Positions 1 through 8,345 are shown, counted from the stretch's first letter. The stretch is DNA of 64,000 bases from JANLYC01 sp963750495 (GCA_963750495.1 CAVVQV010000004.1:186001-250000); one strand, 5' to 3'. Notes: generated from the sequence alone by a model not told the origin. Translations and numbers: made by a program.

Positions 1-1395
1 CTGCCTGAACATGGCGTCGACCGCGGCCTGCGGCGCCACCATCCTGGTCGTCGCGTGTCCCACCGGAACGCCCTGCGTGGCGCGACCGGACTTGACGGCG
101 ACGACAGGCTTGTCCCGTCCCACCCGGCGGGCGATCCTCGAGAACTTGCGCGGGTTACCGATCGACTCCAGGTACAGCAAGACCACCTCGGTGGCGTCGT
201 CCTCCTGCCAGTACTGCAGCAGGTCGTTGCCGGACACGTCGGCGCGGTTCCCGGCCGAGACGAACGTCGAGATGCCGAGGCCACGGCGGGCGACGGTCTC
301 GAGGATCGCGACGCCGAGCGCGCCGGACTGGCAGAAGAAGCCGACCCGCCCACGCGGGGGCATGACCGGCGACAACGATGCGTTCAGCGACACGTCGCTC
401 GCGGTGTTGATCACCCCGAGACAGTTGGGACCGACCAGCCGCACTCCGTAGGAGCGGGCCAGCCCGACCAGCTGCCGCTGCCGCTGCCGTCCTTCGTGTC
501 CGGTCTCGGCGAAGCCGCTGGAGACGACGACCAGGCCATGCACACCCTTGGCGGCGCAGTCGAGCACGACGTCCTGCACCGAGTCGGCCGGGACGGCCAC
601 CACGGCCAGGTCGACGCTCTCGGGGATGTCCTGGACGCTCTTGTACGCCGGCATGCCGGCCACGGCGTCGGCAGCGGGATTGACGGCGTACACGCGGCCG
701 GAGTAGCCGCCGAGCACGAGGTTGCGGACCAGCGTGCTCCCGATCGTGTCCTGTCGGCGGCTGGCACCGATGATGGCGACGCTCTCGGCCTCGAAGAAGC
801 GCTCCATCGAGCGCGCCTCGGCGCGATGCTCGCGTGCCCGCATGACCCCGACCGCTGTGTCGGTGGCCTCGATGGGGAACACCAGGCGCATCACGCCGTC
901 CTCGTAGCCGCCCTCGATGTGGTAGCCGAAGTCGCGGAAGGTCTGGATCATCCGGGCGTTGTCGGGCAGCACCTCGGCGATGAACTTGGTGTAGCCACGC
1001 TCACGACCCGCCTGCGCAAGGTGTTCGAGGAGCAGCTGGGCGAGACCCCGACCCTGGTGGCGGTCCTCGACGAGGAAGGCGACCTCGGCCTCGCCGTCGT
1101 CGAGCCTGTCGTAACGGCCGACCGAGATGATGTCCTCGGCCACCGTGACGATGAAAGCCACGCGGTCGACGTAGTCGACGTTCGTGAACCGCTCGACGTC
1201 CCGGTCGCTCAGCGTCGGGTAAGGAGCGAAGAAGCGCATGTACTTCGACTCGGGCGAGACCCGGGAGTAGAAGGCCACCAGCCGGGCGGAGTCGTCTCGC
1301 CGGATGGGCCGCAACCGGGCGGCTCCGCCGTCGAGGAGCAGCACGTCCGCCTCCCAGTGCGCGGGATAGTGCGATTCGACCTGCGGCTCGGACAC
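1..1395 (-). CDS. GNAT/acyl-CoA synthetase (NDP-forming) fusion, Pat-like protein acetyltransferase, partial
   Basis: The gene starts at a GTG at 1395 (an in-frame stop lies four codons upstream) and runs off the left edge, so about 465 residues are visible. Residues about 20-175 form a GNAT acetyltransferase domain with the acetyl-CoA loop RHQGRGLAQLL. From about residue 200 there is a CoA-binding Rossmann domain (VAIIGASRRQDTIGS) followed by the ligase-CoA domain typical of NDP-forming acyl-CoA synthetases (VGPNCLGVINT, FCQSGALGVAIL). This order, GNAT first, is that of the actinobacterial PatA proteins that acetylate acyl-CoA synthetases; enterobacterial Pat has the reverse order. The ligase half in such proteins usually senses acetyl-CoA rather than catalysing. 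The gene is divergent from an acyl-CoA synthetase 77 bp away, a likely substrate. The ATP-grasp half, if present, is outside the window. Confidence 0.88.
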   Translation of the reverse strand, partial: MSEPQVESHYPAHWEADVLLLDGGAARLRPIRRDDSARLVAFYSRVSPESKYMRFFAPYPTLSDRDVERFTNVDYVDRVAFIVTVAEDIISVGRYDRLDDGEAEVAFLVEDRHQGRGLAQLLLEHLAQAGRERGYTKFIAEVLPDNARMIQTFRDFGYHIEGGYEDGVMRLVFPIEATDTAVGVMRAREHRAEARSMERFFEAESVAIIGASRRQDTIGSTLVRNLVLGGYSGRVYAVNPAADAVAGMPAYKSVQDIPESVDLAVVAVPADSVQDVVLDCAAKGVHGLVVVSSGFAETGHEGRQRQRQLVGLARSYGVRLVGPNCLGVINTASDVSLNASLSPVMPPRGRVGFFCQSGALGVAILETVARRGLGISTFVSAGNRADVSGNDLLQYWQEDDATEVVLLYLESIGNPRKFSRIARRVGRDKPVVAVKSGRATQGVPVGHATTRMVAPQAAVDAMFRQ

Positions 1396-1472
1396 ATGCG
1401 CAATCTATCGGGTCGCGCTGACCGGACGACCACGCCTTTACGACGGCCAAGTCACCGACCAGACTCGGAGCC

Positions 1473-3329
1473 ATGAGCGACCGCACCCCCTCGACCGCAT
1501 CCACCGCTTTCCGAGCGGCCCGGGACTTCCTCCAGGCCCATCGGGAGGACTACGACACCGCCTATCGTGACTTCCGCTGGCCGGACGTCGATCGCTTCAA
1601 CTACGCGACCGACTGGGTCGACGTGCTGGCGGCCGAGCACGAGTCGGCCACCGCCTTGCTGATCGTCGAGGACGACGGCACGGAGACCCGGCTGTCCTTC
1701 GCCGAGGTCGTACTGCTGTCGCAGCGGCTGGCGGCGTACCTCGACAGCCACGGGATCGGCCACGGCGACCGCGTCCTCCTGCTGCTCGGCAACGTGGCTC
1801 CGCTGTGGGTGTCGATGCTGGCCTGCATCCGGCTGGGCGCGGTGATGATCCCGGCGACCACGCTGCTGTCCACCGCCGACCTCGAGGACCGGGTCACCCG
1901 TGGACAGGTCCGGGCCGTCATCGCCGGGGCTGCCGACACGGACAAGTTCACCGGGTCGGATGCCGACCTGGTGAAAGTGAGCGTCGGCGCAGCGGAGGGC
2001 TGGCTGTCGTACGACGACGGGGTGGCGGACGACGTTGCCCCGCTGGTCGGCGGCGACACGGCAGGCGACGACACGCTGCTGCTGTACTTCACGTCGGGAA
2101 CGACCGCCCAGCCGAAGCTGGTCGAGCACACGCACACGTCGTACCCGATCGGGCACCTGTCCACGATGTACTGGATCGGGTTGCAGCCGGGCGACCGGCA
2201 CCTCAACATCTCCTCACCGGGGTGGGCCAAGCACGCCTGGTCGTGCTTCTTCGCCCCCTGGAACGCCGGGGCGACCGTGGTCATCCACAACTACGTCCGC
2301 TTCGACGCCGAGAAGCTGCTCGACGTCCTCGAACGCGTCGGCGTCACGACCTTCTGCGCACCGCCCACGGTGTGGCGCATGCTGGCTCAGGCCACGCTCG
2401 GCTCCCATCGGCTGTCGCTGCGGGAGTGTGTAGGCGCAGGCGAGCCGCTCAACCCCGAGGTGATCGAGCAGATCGCCCACGCGTGGGGAATCACGATCCG
2501 CGACGGTTTCGGGCAGACCGAGACGACCGCCCAAGTGGGCAACCCGCCCGGCCAGCGCATCAAGCTGGGATCGATGGGTCGGGCGCTGCCCGGGTACGTG
2601 GTCTCGCTGGTCGACCCCGTCAGCGGCGAGGTGGGCACCGATGGCGAGATCTGCCTGGAGCTGGCCCGCCGCCCGCTCGGGCTGATGCGTGGCTACCGGG
2701 ATGACCCGTCGCGAAACGCCGAGGTCACCCGCGGCGGTTTCTACCACACCGGCGACGTGGCGGAGCTCGACGACGACGGCTACATCACGTACGTGGGCCG
2801 GGCCGACGACGTGTTCAAGGCCAGCGACTACCGGATCAGTCCGTTCGAGCTCGAGAGCGTGTTGATCGAGCACCCGGCTGTCGCAGAGGCGGCGGTCGTG
2901 CCCTCACCCGACCCGGTACGGCTGGCCGTGCCGAAGGCGTTCGTCGTGCTGGTCGACGGCGTCGAACCGAGCCGGCAGCTGGCGTTCGACATCCTGAAGT
3001 ACTCGCGTGACCACCTGGCGCCGTACAAGCGGATCCGGCGGCTGGAGTTCGCCGAGCTGCCCAAGACCATCTCCGGCAAGATCCGCCGGGTGGAGCTGCG
3101 TACCAACGAGGCCAACGCCGTCCAGAGTCGTGCCGGCGGCAGCAGCGGAGCCGGTGGTGGCCGTGGAGCCAGCGGCAGCGAGGCCGGCGGCAGCGGAACC
3201 GGCGGCAGCGAGGCCGGCGGCAGCGGAACCGGCGGCAGCGGAACCGGCGGCGAACTGAGCACGCGCAGCGAACACGCCTACACCGAGGACGACTTCCCCG
3301 ACCTCAAGACCACACCCTCGTCCCCCTGA
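1473..3329 (+). CDS. AMP-forming acyl-CoA synthetase (AMP-binding family)
   Basis: This 618-residue protein activates a carboxylic acid to acyl-AMP and then acyl-CoA. The phosphate loop YFTSGTTAQPKLVEH lies at about residues 205-219, the hinge region reads TGDVAELDDDGYITYVGR, and the C-terminal PKTISGKIRR carries the catalytic lysine K536. The form resembles medium-chain or aromatic acyl-CoA synthetases (MACS/AcsM type) more than acetyl-CoA synthetase, but the substrate cannot be read from sequence. After about residue 550 a Gly/Ser/Thr-rich tail with a 30-bp tandem repeat extends the protein by about 65 residues. The ATG at 1473 has GGAG a few bases upstream. K536 sits in the motif that Pat-type acetyltransferases modify, and the divergent neighbour is Pat-like. 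Confidence 0.9.
   Translation: MSDRTPSTASTAFRAARDFLQAHREDYDTAYRDFRWPDVDRFNYATDWVDVLAAEHESATALLIVEDDGTETRLSFAEVVLLSQRLAAYLDSHGIGHGDRVLLLLGNVAPLWVSMLACIRLGAVMIPATTLLSTADLEDRVTRGQVRAVIAGAADTDKFTGSDADLVKVSVGAAEGWLSYDDGVADDVAPLVGGDTAGDDTLLLYFTSGTTAQPKLVEHTHTSYPIGHLSTMYWIGLQPGDRHLNISSPGWAKHAWSCFFAPWNAGATVVIHNYVRFDAEKLLDVLERVGVTTFCAPPTVWRMLAQATLGSHRLSLRECVGAGEPLNPEVIEQIAHAWGITIRDGFGQTETTAQVGNPPGQRIKLGSMGRALPGYVVSLVDPVSGEVGTDGEICLELARRPLGLMRGYRDDPSRNAEVTRGGFYHTGDVAELDDDGYITYVGRADDVFKASDYRISPFELESVLIEHPAVAEAAVVPSPDPVRLAVPKAFVVLVDGVEPSRQLAFDILKYSRDHLAPYKRIRRLEFAELPKTISGKIRRVELRTNEANAVQSRAGGSSGAGGGRGASGSEAGGSGTGGSEAGGSGTGGSGTGGELSTRSEHAYTEDDFPDLKTTPSSP
3181..3250 (+). repeat. 30-bp tandem repeat coding a Gly/Ser-rich tail
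   Basis: Two identical 30-bp units (3181-3210 and 3211-3240) plus a partial third lie inside the 3' end of the acyl-CoA synthetase gene. In frame they encode repeats built from GGSGTGGSEA, which is a flexible low-complexity tail beyond the conserved C-terminal domain. The unit length is a multiple of three, so gain or loss of a unit would keep the frame. Confidence 0.9.
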
Positions 3330-3354
3330 CCCGCTCCACCTTCTGGCCCTCCGC

Positions 3355-3398
3355 GTTTGCCTAGTGAACAAGCCGGGTGGCTTGTGAACTAGGCAAAC
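3355..3398. repeat. Dispersed hairpin element, copy 1 (20-bp inverted repeats)
   Basis: The left arm GTTTGCCTAGTGAACAAGCC (3355-3374) faces a right arm at 3379-3398 across a 4-nt GGGT loop. The arms pair everywhere except two central bases, because both arms read GTGAAC in the top strand. In a folded strand this leaves tandem G.A mismatches in mid-stem. The same 20-bp arms occur at 53192-53211 and 53258-53277. A weaker match (ATTTGCCTCGGGCA) follows at about 3417. It sits between the convergent ends of the acyl-CoA synthetase and DinB-family genes, so a terminator role is possible, but two distant copies suggest a REP-like repeat family. Confidence 0.85.
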
Positions 3399-3474
3399 AT
3401 GCCTTGGGGACCAGGGATTTGCCTCGGGCACTCTCCGGGCCCCCGCCACCCCCGGGTAGATCCGGCGGGCCACC

Positions 3475-3999
3475 TCACTCGCCCGTGGTGCCGTCGATCA
3501 GCTCACGCACGACGTCGAGGTGGCCGGCATGGCGGGCGTACTCCTGCAGCACGTGGAACAGGATCCACGCCAACGTCGGCGCAGGCTCCTCTCCCCCGAA
3601 GCGACCGGTCTCCGCACCCGTCTCGTCGAGCTGGTGAGCGCGCACCACCTCCGCGGTCGACACGCCACCCGTGTGCAGCAGTGCCACCAGGCCGGCGAGC
3701 GTGTCGTCAGCACCCACGGCCCAGCGATCGGCAACGGGATCGCGGTCGCCCCAGGGCTCGGAGACCGACTCGCCGAGGAACCCCCAGCGGATCCAGCGCT
3801 GTTCCATGAAGACCAGGTGCTTGAGCATCTCCAGCGGCGTCCAACCCGAGGGCAGCAGCGTCGTACGCAGCTGCGCGTCCGTCAGCCCCTCGAGCTTGGC
3901 TGCCACCGTCGACCGATAGAAGTCCAGGTAGCGAACGAACAGGTCAGCTGGGTCGCTGAGCTCGTCACTCGGCTCGGGGAACGTCGGTGCGGGCGTCAT
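3475..3999 (-). CDS. DinB family protein (DUF664-like, putative metal-dependent thiol transferase)
   Basis: This 174-residue protein has the actinobacterial DinB/DUF664 four-helix pattern. GWTPLEMLKHLVFMEQRWIRW near residues 52-72 supplies the first metal-ligand histidine, and HVLQEYARHAGHLDVVRELIDG at the C-terminus supplies the other two. Members of this fold are metal-dependent transferases for bacillithiol or mycothiol, or are of unknown role. It is unrelated to the DNA polymerase IV also called DinB. It converges on the acyl-CoA synthetase, with the hairpin repeat between them. Which thiol it uses, if any, is not visible here. Confidence 0.85.
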   Translation of the reverse strand: MTPAPTFPEPSDELSDPADLFVRYLDFYRSTVAAKLEGLTDAQLRTTLLPSGWTPLEMLKHLVFMEQRWIRWGFLGESVSEPWGDRDPVADRWAVGADDTLAGLVALLHTGGVSTAEVVRAHQLDETGAETGRFGGEEPAPTLAWILFHVLQEYARHAGHLDVVRELIDGTTGE

Positions 4000-4058
4000 G
4001 TCGCCAGTATGTCGCCCGACCGCCCGTCCGGCTCCAGGTCACGCCGGGCGAGGACGAG

Positions 4059-5564
4059 CTATGACGTTCCCGACAGGGCCATCGACTGGTGGGCCACCAC
4101 GTAGTCGTGGGCCCAGCTGTTGAACGTCTCGAGCGGCATCGCCGGCGCGTACAGGTGGCCCTGTCCGAGCGTGCAGCCGAGACGGCGTACGAGGTCGCGC
4201 TGCATCGGGGTCTCGATCCCCTCGGCGACGACCGCCATGTCGAGGCGCGCAGCCAGCATGCTGAACGCCGAGATCAGGTCGACCGCCTCAGCACGCTCGC
4301 GCGAAGCGCTCCAGTCCGCACGCCGACGTGATCCCGGGAAGTCGAACCCCTGACGTGGGACGCGCCGGTCGTGGTCGGTCGCTGAGACCGATCCCACGAG
4401 CTGGCGGTCGAGCTTGACCGACGTCGGTGAGATCCGAAGCAGCTGACCGAACGAGGACCAGCCGGTCCCGAAGTCGTCGATGATGATGGGTACGCCGACC
4501 GCGACCAGCCGTTCGAGGATCTGCACGATCGGCGGCGCCGGCACGGTGCGCTCGTCGATCTCGAGGCGAAGTCGCCGGGCCGGCAGGCCCGACACCTCCA
4601 GTGACTCCAACACGTGCTCGACGACGTTCGACGACAGCTCGGACTTGCTCAGGTTGACCGTGATCATCCAGTCGTGCTCCGCGGCCATGCCGGCCGCGAA
4701 CGCGTGGCACGCGTGGTCGAGCACCATCGTCGTGAGCAGAGGCATGAAGCCCGCCGCCTCGATGTCGGGCAGGAACTCGTCCGGCGTGAGGACACCGCGC
4801 TGCGGATGCCGCCACCGCACGAGCGCTTCGGCGCCGGCGATCGCTTCGGTCTCGAGATCGATCACCGGCTGGTACCAGGTCTCGAGCTGCCCCGCCTCCA
4901 TGGCCCGCATGACGTCGGCCACCCGTTGGTAGCGACGCCCCTCCTCGCCCCGCATCGCCACGTCGAACTGGCTCATCCGGTCGGCACCTGCTCGTTTGGC
5001 GCTCTGCAGCGCGAGGTCCGCGTCCCGCAACAGCCGGGCCACGTCGCCGAAGCTGCCGTCGGCGATGACCAGGCCGACCGACGAGGTCAACCGCAACGGC
5101 ATACCGCCGATGTCCATCCGGTCCGAGACGGTCCGCCGCACCTGCTCGGCCCACTCATCGGTATGCCGGCGAACGCGCGGCCGGATGATCACGAACTCGT
5201 CGCCGCCCATCCGGCCGATCAGGTCGCCCGGCTCGGCTGCCGTCGAGAGGGCCTCCCCCACGACCTTCAGAACCTCGTCGCCCACCTGGTGGGAGAACTG
5301 GTCGTTGATCCGCTGGAAACCGTCGAGGTCGACGACCAGCAAGGCCATCCGGCCACCGTCACGTTGCCGCCGGTGCAGGGCGATCCCGGCCCGGCGCAGG
5401 ATCTCCGACCGCGAGAGCAGACCGGTGAGCTCGTCGTGCTCGGCGGCGAAGCGGAGGCGCTGCCAGGACCGCAGCACCTGCAGGCAGATGAGAAGGAGGC
5501 AGAGGGCAGCGACGGCCAAGGCAACCGTCTCGAACGTCACCCCCGAACCCGCAGACTCAGGCAT
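4059..5564 (-). CDS. GGDEF-EAL cyclic-di-GMP turnover protein with one membrane segment
   Basis: The 501-residue protein has an N-terminal membrane segment (about 11-31), a GGDEF domain with an intact GGDEF motif at 120-124 and an EAL domain beginning near 228 (EAL at 246-248). The product-inhibition site RxxD five residues before GGDEF reads EPGD, so the arginine is lost and feedback by c-di-GMP is unlikely. In the EAL domain the NLS, LEIDE, DDFGTG (363-368), K384 and AEGIET (447-452) positions are kept, suggesting phosphodiesterase activity. Between K384 and AEGIET about 30 extra Arg-rich residues are inserted. No separate sensor domain is present. The ATG at 5564 is preceded by a GAAGGGA-like site. 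Confidence 0.92.
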   Translation of the reverse strand: MPESAGSGVTFETVALAVAALCLLLICLQVLRSWQRLRFAAEHDELTGLLSRSEILRRAGIALHRRQRDGGRMALLVVDLDGFQRINDQFSHQVGDEVLKVVGEALSTAAEPGDLIGRMGGDEFVIIRPRVRRHTDEWAEQVRRTVSDRMDIGGMPLRLTSSVGLVIADGSFGDVARLLRDADLALQSAKRAGADRMSQFDVAMRGEEGRRYQRVADVMRAMEAGQLETWYQPVIDLETEAIAGAEALVRWRHPQRGVLTPDEFLPDIEAAGFMPLLTTMVLDHACHAFAAGMAAEHDWMITVNLSKSELSSNVVEHVLESLEVSGLPARRLRLEIDERTVPAPPIVQILERLVAVGVPIIIDDFGTGWSSFGQLLRISPTSVKLDRQLVGSVSATDHDRRVPRQGFDFPGSRRRADWSASRERAEAVDLISAFSMLAARLDMAVVAEGIETPMQRDLVRRLGCTLGQGHLYAPAMPLETFNSWAHDYVVAHQSMALSGTS

Positions 5565-5897
5565 CTTGAGTCCCTTCTCTCACATGGGTCACACCAGCCC
5601 CGCGACTCGGAAGTTAGCAGCGTGAACCCTCCCCGTGTGTCTCCTAGCCGCGCGGCGCGCCGTTTTCCCTTGTTACGCAGGGAAAACACTGCTCTCAGTG
5701 ACCCCATCACTACGCTGTGCTGATCAACCGCCGAGTCGTGCTGAAGCGGTCCGCTCCCCGCCGGTGGGTCGGTGCCACCACCCATCGAGCCCACCGGCGA
5801 GAATGGTCGGAGTACGTCGCTACGTGCCGCCCCGGCCCGCCGCGCGAGGCGGCCACCAGCAGTCCCTGCACCACGCTTGAGGAGAGTCCACCGCCCC
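5565..5897. other. Divergent intergenic region before the GGDEF-EAL gene and parC
   Basis: This 333-bp gap separates two divergent genes and must hold both promoters. The clearest feature is a perfect inverted repeat at 5662-5687, listed separately. Near the parC start there is a GAGGAGAG ribosome site at about 5879. I see no small gene with convincing codon use. An in-frame extension of parC back to about 5772 is possible by frame alone but encodes Pro/Arg-rich sequence unlike topoisomerase N-termini. Confidence 0.6.
5662..5687. promoter_or_regulatory. Perfect 9-bp inverted repeat (possible operator)
   Basis: GTTTTCCCT (5662-5670) and AGGGAAAAC (5679-5687) are exact inverted repeats separated by 8 bp. 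This local A/T-containing palindrome lies in a GC-rich divergent region about 100 bp upstream of the GGDEF-EAL start and 210 bp upstream of parC. The symmetry and position fit a binding site for a dimeric regulator. I cannot assign the regulator. Confidence 0.5.
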
Positions 5898-8345
5898 ATG
5901 GCACGTAGAAGCACCACGCCGCCGCCTGAGGACTTCGACGAGCACATCGTCGACATCGACGTCCGTGACGAGATGCGGTCGAGCTATCTCGAGTACGCCT
6001 ACTCGGTCATCTACTCCCGTGCGCTACCGGATGCCCGCGACGGGCTCAAGCCCGTGCAGCGCCGGATCCTCTACACGATGAACGACATGGGCGTCCGCCC
6101 TGATCGCGGTCATGTCAAGAGCGCGCGGGTCGTCGGTGAGGTCATGGGTCGGCTGCACCCGCATGGGGACGGCGCCATCTACGACGCCCTCGTCAGGATG
6201 GTCCAGCCATGGGCGATGCGACTCCCCCTCGTCGACGGCCACGGCAACTTCGGGTCACCCGACGACCCGCCCGCCGCAATGCGGTACTCCGAGTGCCGGA
6301 TGGCGCCGGCCGCCCTCCCCATGACCGAGGGCATCGACGAGGACACCGTCGACTTCAAGCCCAACTACGACAGCCGCGAGTTCGAACCCGTGGTGCTGCC
6401 CGCGGCGTTCCCCAACCTGCTCGTCAACGGAGCCGCCGGCATCGCCGTGGGGATGGCGACCAACCTGGCACCGCACAACCTCGTCGAGGTCGTTCAGGCG
6501 CTGCGCCACCTGATCACGCATCCCAAGGCGACCCTCGACGACGTGATGCGGTTCATCCCGGGCCCAGACCTGCCCACCGGCGGCAAGATCGTCGGGCTCG
6601 ACGGCATCCGCGAGGCGTACGAGGCCGGGCGCGGCTCGTTCCGCATGCGGGCCAGCGCGCGGATCGAGAGCGTCACACCCCGTCGCAAGGGCATCGTCGT
6701 CACCGAGCTGCCCTACAACGTGGGGCCAGAGCGGGTGATCGAACGCATCAAGGTCCTCGTGCAGACCAAGAAGCTGCTCGGGATCGCAGACGTCAAGGAC
6801 CTCACCGATCGCAACAAGGGGCTCCAGCTCGTCATCGAGATCAAGAACGGCTTCCACCCCGAGGCCATCCTCGACCAGCTCTACCGCCAGACGCCGATGG
6901 AGGACTCGTTCGGCATCAACGCGGTCGCCCTCGTCGACGGACAGCCCCGCACCCTGGGGTTGCTGGAGATGCTGCACGTCTACCTCGACCACCGCTACGA
7001 CGTCGTACGCCGCCGCAGCGTCTTCCGCAGAGGCAAGGCTCAGGACCGGCTGCACCTCGTCGAAGGCTTGCTCGTCGCCATCCTCGACATCGACGAGGTC
7101 ATTCAGCTCATCCGGTCCAGTGAGAACGCCGAAGCCGCCCGCCGTCGGCTGATCGAGGTGTTCGACCTCTCCGAGGTGCAGGCGACGTACATCCTCGACA
7201 TGCCATTGCGCCGCCTCACGAAGTTCTCCCGGCTCGAGCTCGAAGGTGAGCAGACTGACCTGCAACGCACCATCGAGGAGCTCACCGCGATCCTCGACGA
7301 CGAGAGCCTGCTCCGCAAGGTCGTTGGAGACGAGCTCGCTGCCGTCGCCAAGCAGCACGGCACGCCGCGTCGAACCGTGCTGCTCGAGTCCGCGGGTGCT
7401 CCGGTCGTCTCGGCAGTGCCGCTCGAGGTCGCCGACGATCCGTGTCTCGTGCTCATGTCGTCGACCGGCCTGCTCGCCCGCAGCAGTGGCGACGAGCCGC
7501 TCGGTACTGCCGGTGCCCGCGCCAAGCACGATGCGATCGCAGCGGTGGCGCACACCACCACCCGGGGCACGGTCGGTGTCGTCACCTCCCGCGGACGGCT
7601 CCTCAAGCTCGACGTGCTCGACCTGCCGGCGTTGCCGCCGACGGCGAACGCCCCGCACCTGCAAGGTGGTGCTCCGGTGACCGAGTTCCTGGCGCTCGAG
7701 TCCGGTGAGCGGGCCATCACGCTGACCTCCCTGTCCGACGAGTCGCTCGGGCTGGCGCTCGGCACCGCTGCCGGCATCGTCAAGCGGGTCCAGCCCGAGG
7801 TGCTGTCCAACCGCGACGGCTGGGACGTCATCCGCCTCGAAGACAACGACGAAGTGGTCGGCGGACTCGAGCTGACCAGCGTCGACGACGAGCTCGTGTT
7901 CGTGACCAGTGACGCCCAGTTGCTGCACTTCGCGGCGTCGGGTGTCCGACCGCAGGGCCGGGCTGGTGGTGGCATCGCGGGGGTGCGACTCGCGCCGGGG
8001 GCGCGGGTGGTCTGGTTCGGCTCGGTCGACGCGGCGGCTGACAACGTGGTGGTCACGGTCGCCGGGTCGAGCGACGCGCTGCCCGGCACCGAGGCCGGCA
8101 CCGTCAAGGTCACGCCGTTCACGGAGTACCCGGGCAAGGGTCGCGGCACCGGCGGCGTGCGCTGTCATCGGTTCCTCAAGGGGGAGGACACGCTTCTGGT
8201 CGCCTTCGCCGGGGCGGGACCGGTCAAGGCGGCGGCCGCCAGCGGGGCACCGGTCGACCTGCCCGAGGAGATCGGGCGTCGCGACGGGTCGGGCACGCCG
8301 GTGGCGCAACCGGTGCTCGCGATCAGCGGAGCTACGCGTCGATGA
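5898..8345 (+). CDS. parC: DNA topoisomerase IV subunit A (ParC; GyrA-like)
   Basis: The 815-residue subunit cuts and rejoins DNA to decatenate chromosomes, working with ParE (20038-22122 here). The start at 5898 (MARRSTTPPPEDF) follows a GAGGAGAG site and leads directly into the conserved RSSYLEYAYSVIYSRALPDARDGLKPVQRRIL. The catalytic tyrosine is Y130 in AAMRYSECRM. The quinolone-determining stretch reads HPHGDGAIYD, with Gly92 where E. coli GyrA has Ser83. The C-terminal beta-pinwheel has no proper GyrA box (only QGRAGGGIAG), which separates it from gyrase A, whose gene should lie elsewhere with gyrB. In Streptomyces the corresponding parX and parY genes also lie near hrdB and some 12-14 kb apart. 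Confidence 0.93.
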   Translation: MARRSTTPPPEDFDEHIVDIDVRDEMRSSYLEYAYSVIYSRALPDARDGLKPVQRRILYTMNDMGVRPDRGHVKSARVVGEVMGRLHPHGDGAIYDALVRMVQPWAMRLPLVDGHGNFGSPDDPPAAMRYSECRMAPAALPMTEGIDEDTVDFKPNYDSREFEPVVLPAAFPNLLVNGAAGIAVGMATNLAPHNLVEVVQALRHLITHPKATLDDVMRFIPGPDLPTGGKIVGLDGIREAYEAGRGSFRMRASARIESVTPRRKGIVVTELPYNVGPERVIERIKVLVQTKKLLGIADVKDLTDRNKGLQLVIEIKNGFHPEAILDQLYRQTPMEDSFGINAVALVDGQPRTLGLLEMLHVYLDHRYDVVRRRSVFRRGKAQDRLHLVEGLLVAILDIDEVIQLIRSSENAEAARRRLIEVFDLSEVQATYILDMPLRRLTKFSRLELEGEQTDLQRTIEELTAILDDESLLRKVVGDELAAVAKQHGTPRRTVLLESAGAPVVSAVPLEVADDPCLVLMSSTGLLARSSGDEPLGTAGARAKHDAIAAVAHTTTRGTVGVVTSRGRLLKLDVLDLPALPPTANAPHLQGGAPVTEFLALESGERAITLTSLSDESLGLALGTAAGIVKRVQPEVLSNRDGWDVIRLEDNDEVVGGLELTSVDDELVFVTSDAQLLHFAASGVRPQGRAGGGIAGVRLAPGARVVWFGSVDAAADNVVVTVAGSSDALPGTEAGTVKVTPFTEYPGKGRGTGGVRCHRFLKGEDTLLVAFAGAGPVKAAAASGAPVDLPEEIGRRDGSGTPVAQPVLAISGATRR

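Noticed and set aside
3355..3398. The hairpin as part of an insertion sequence or CRISPR array
   Set aside because: There is no transposase, target duplication or regular spacer series; only two separate copies occur in the window.
3475..3999. Treating the DinB-family protein as DNA polymerase IV because of the shared name
   Set aside because: It is a 174-residue metal-binding helical protein with no polymerase motif; the polymerase is at 35889-37316.
5772..5897. In-frame extension of parC to an ATG at 5772
   Set aside because: The added residues are Pro/Arg-rich and unlike ParC N-termini, and the ATG at 5898 has a good ribosome site.
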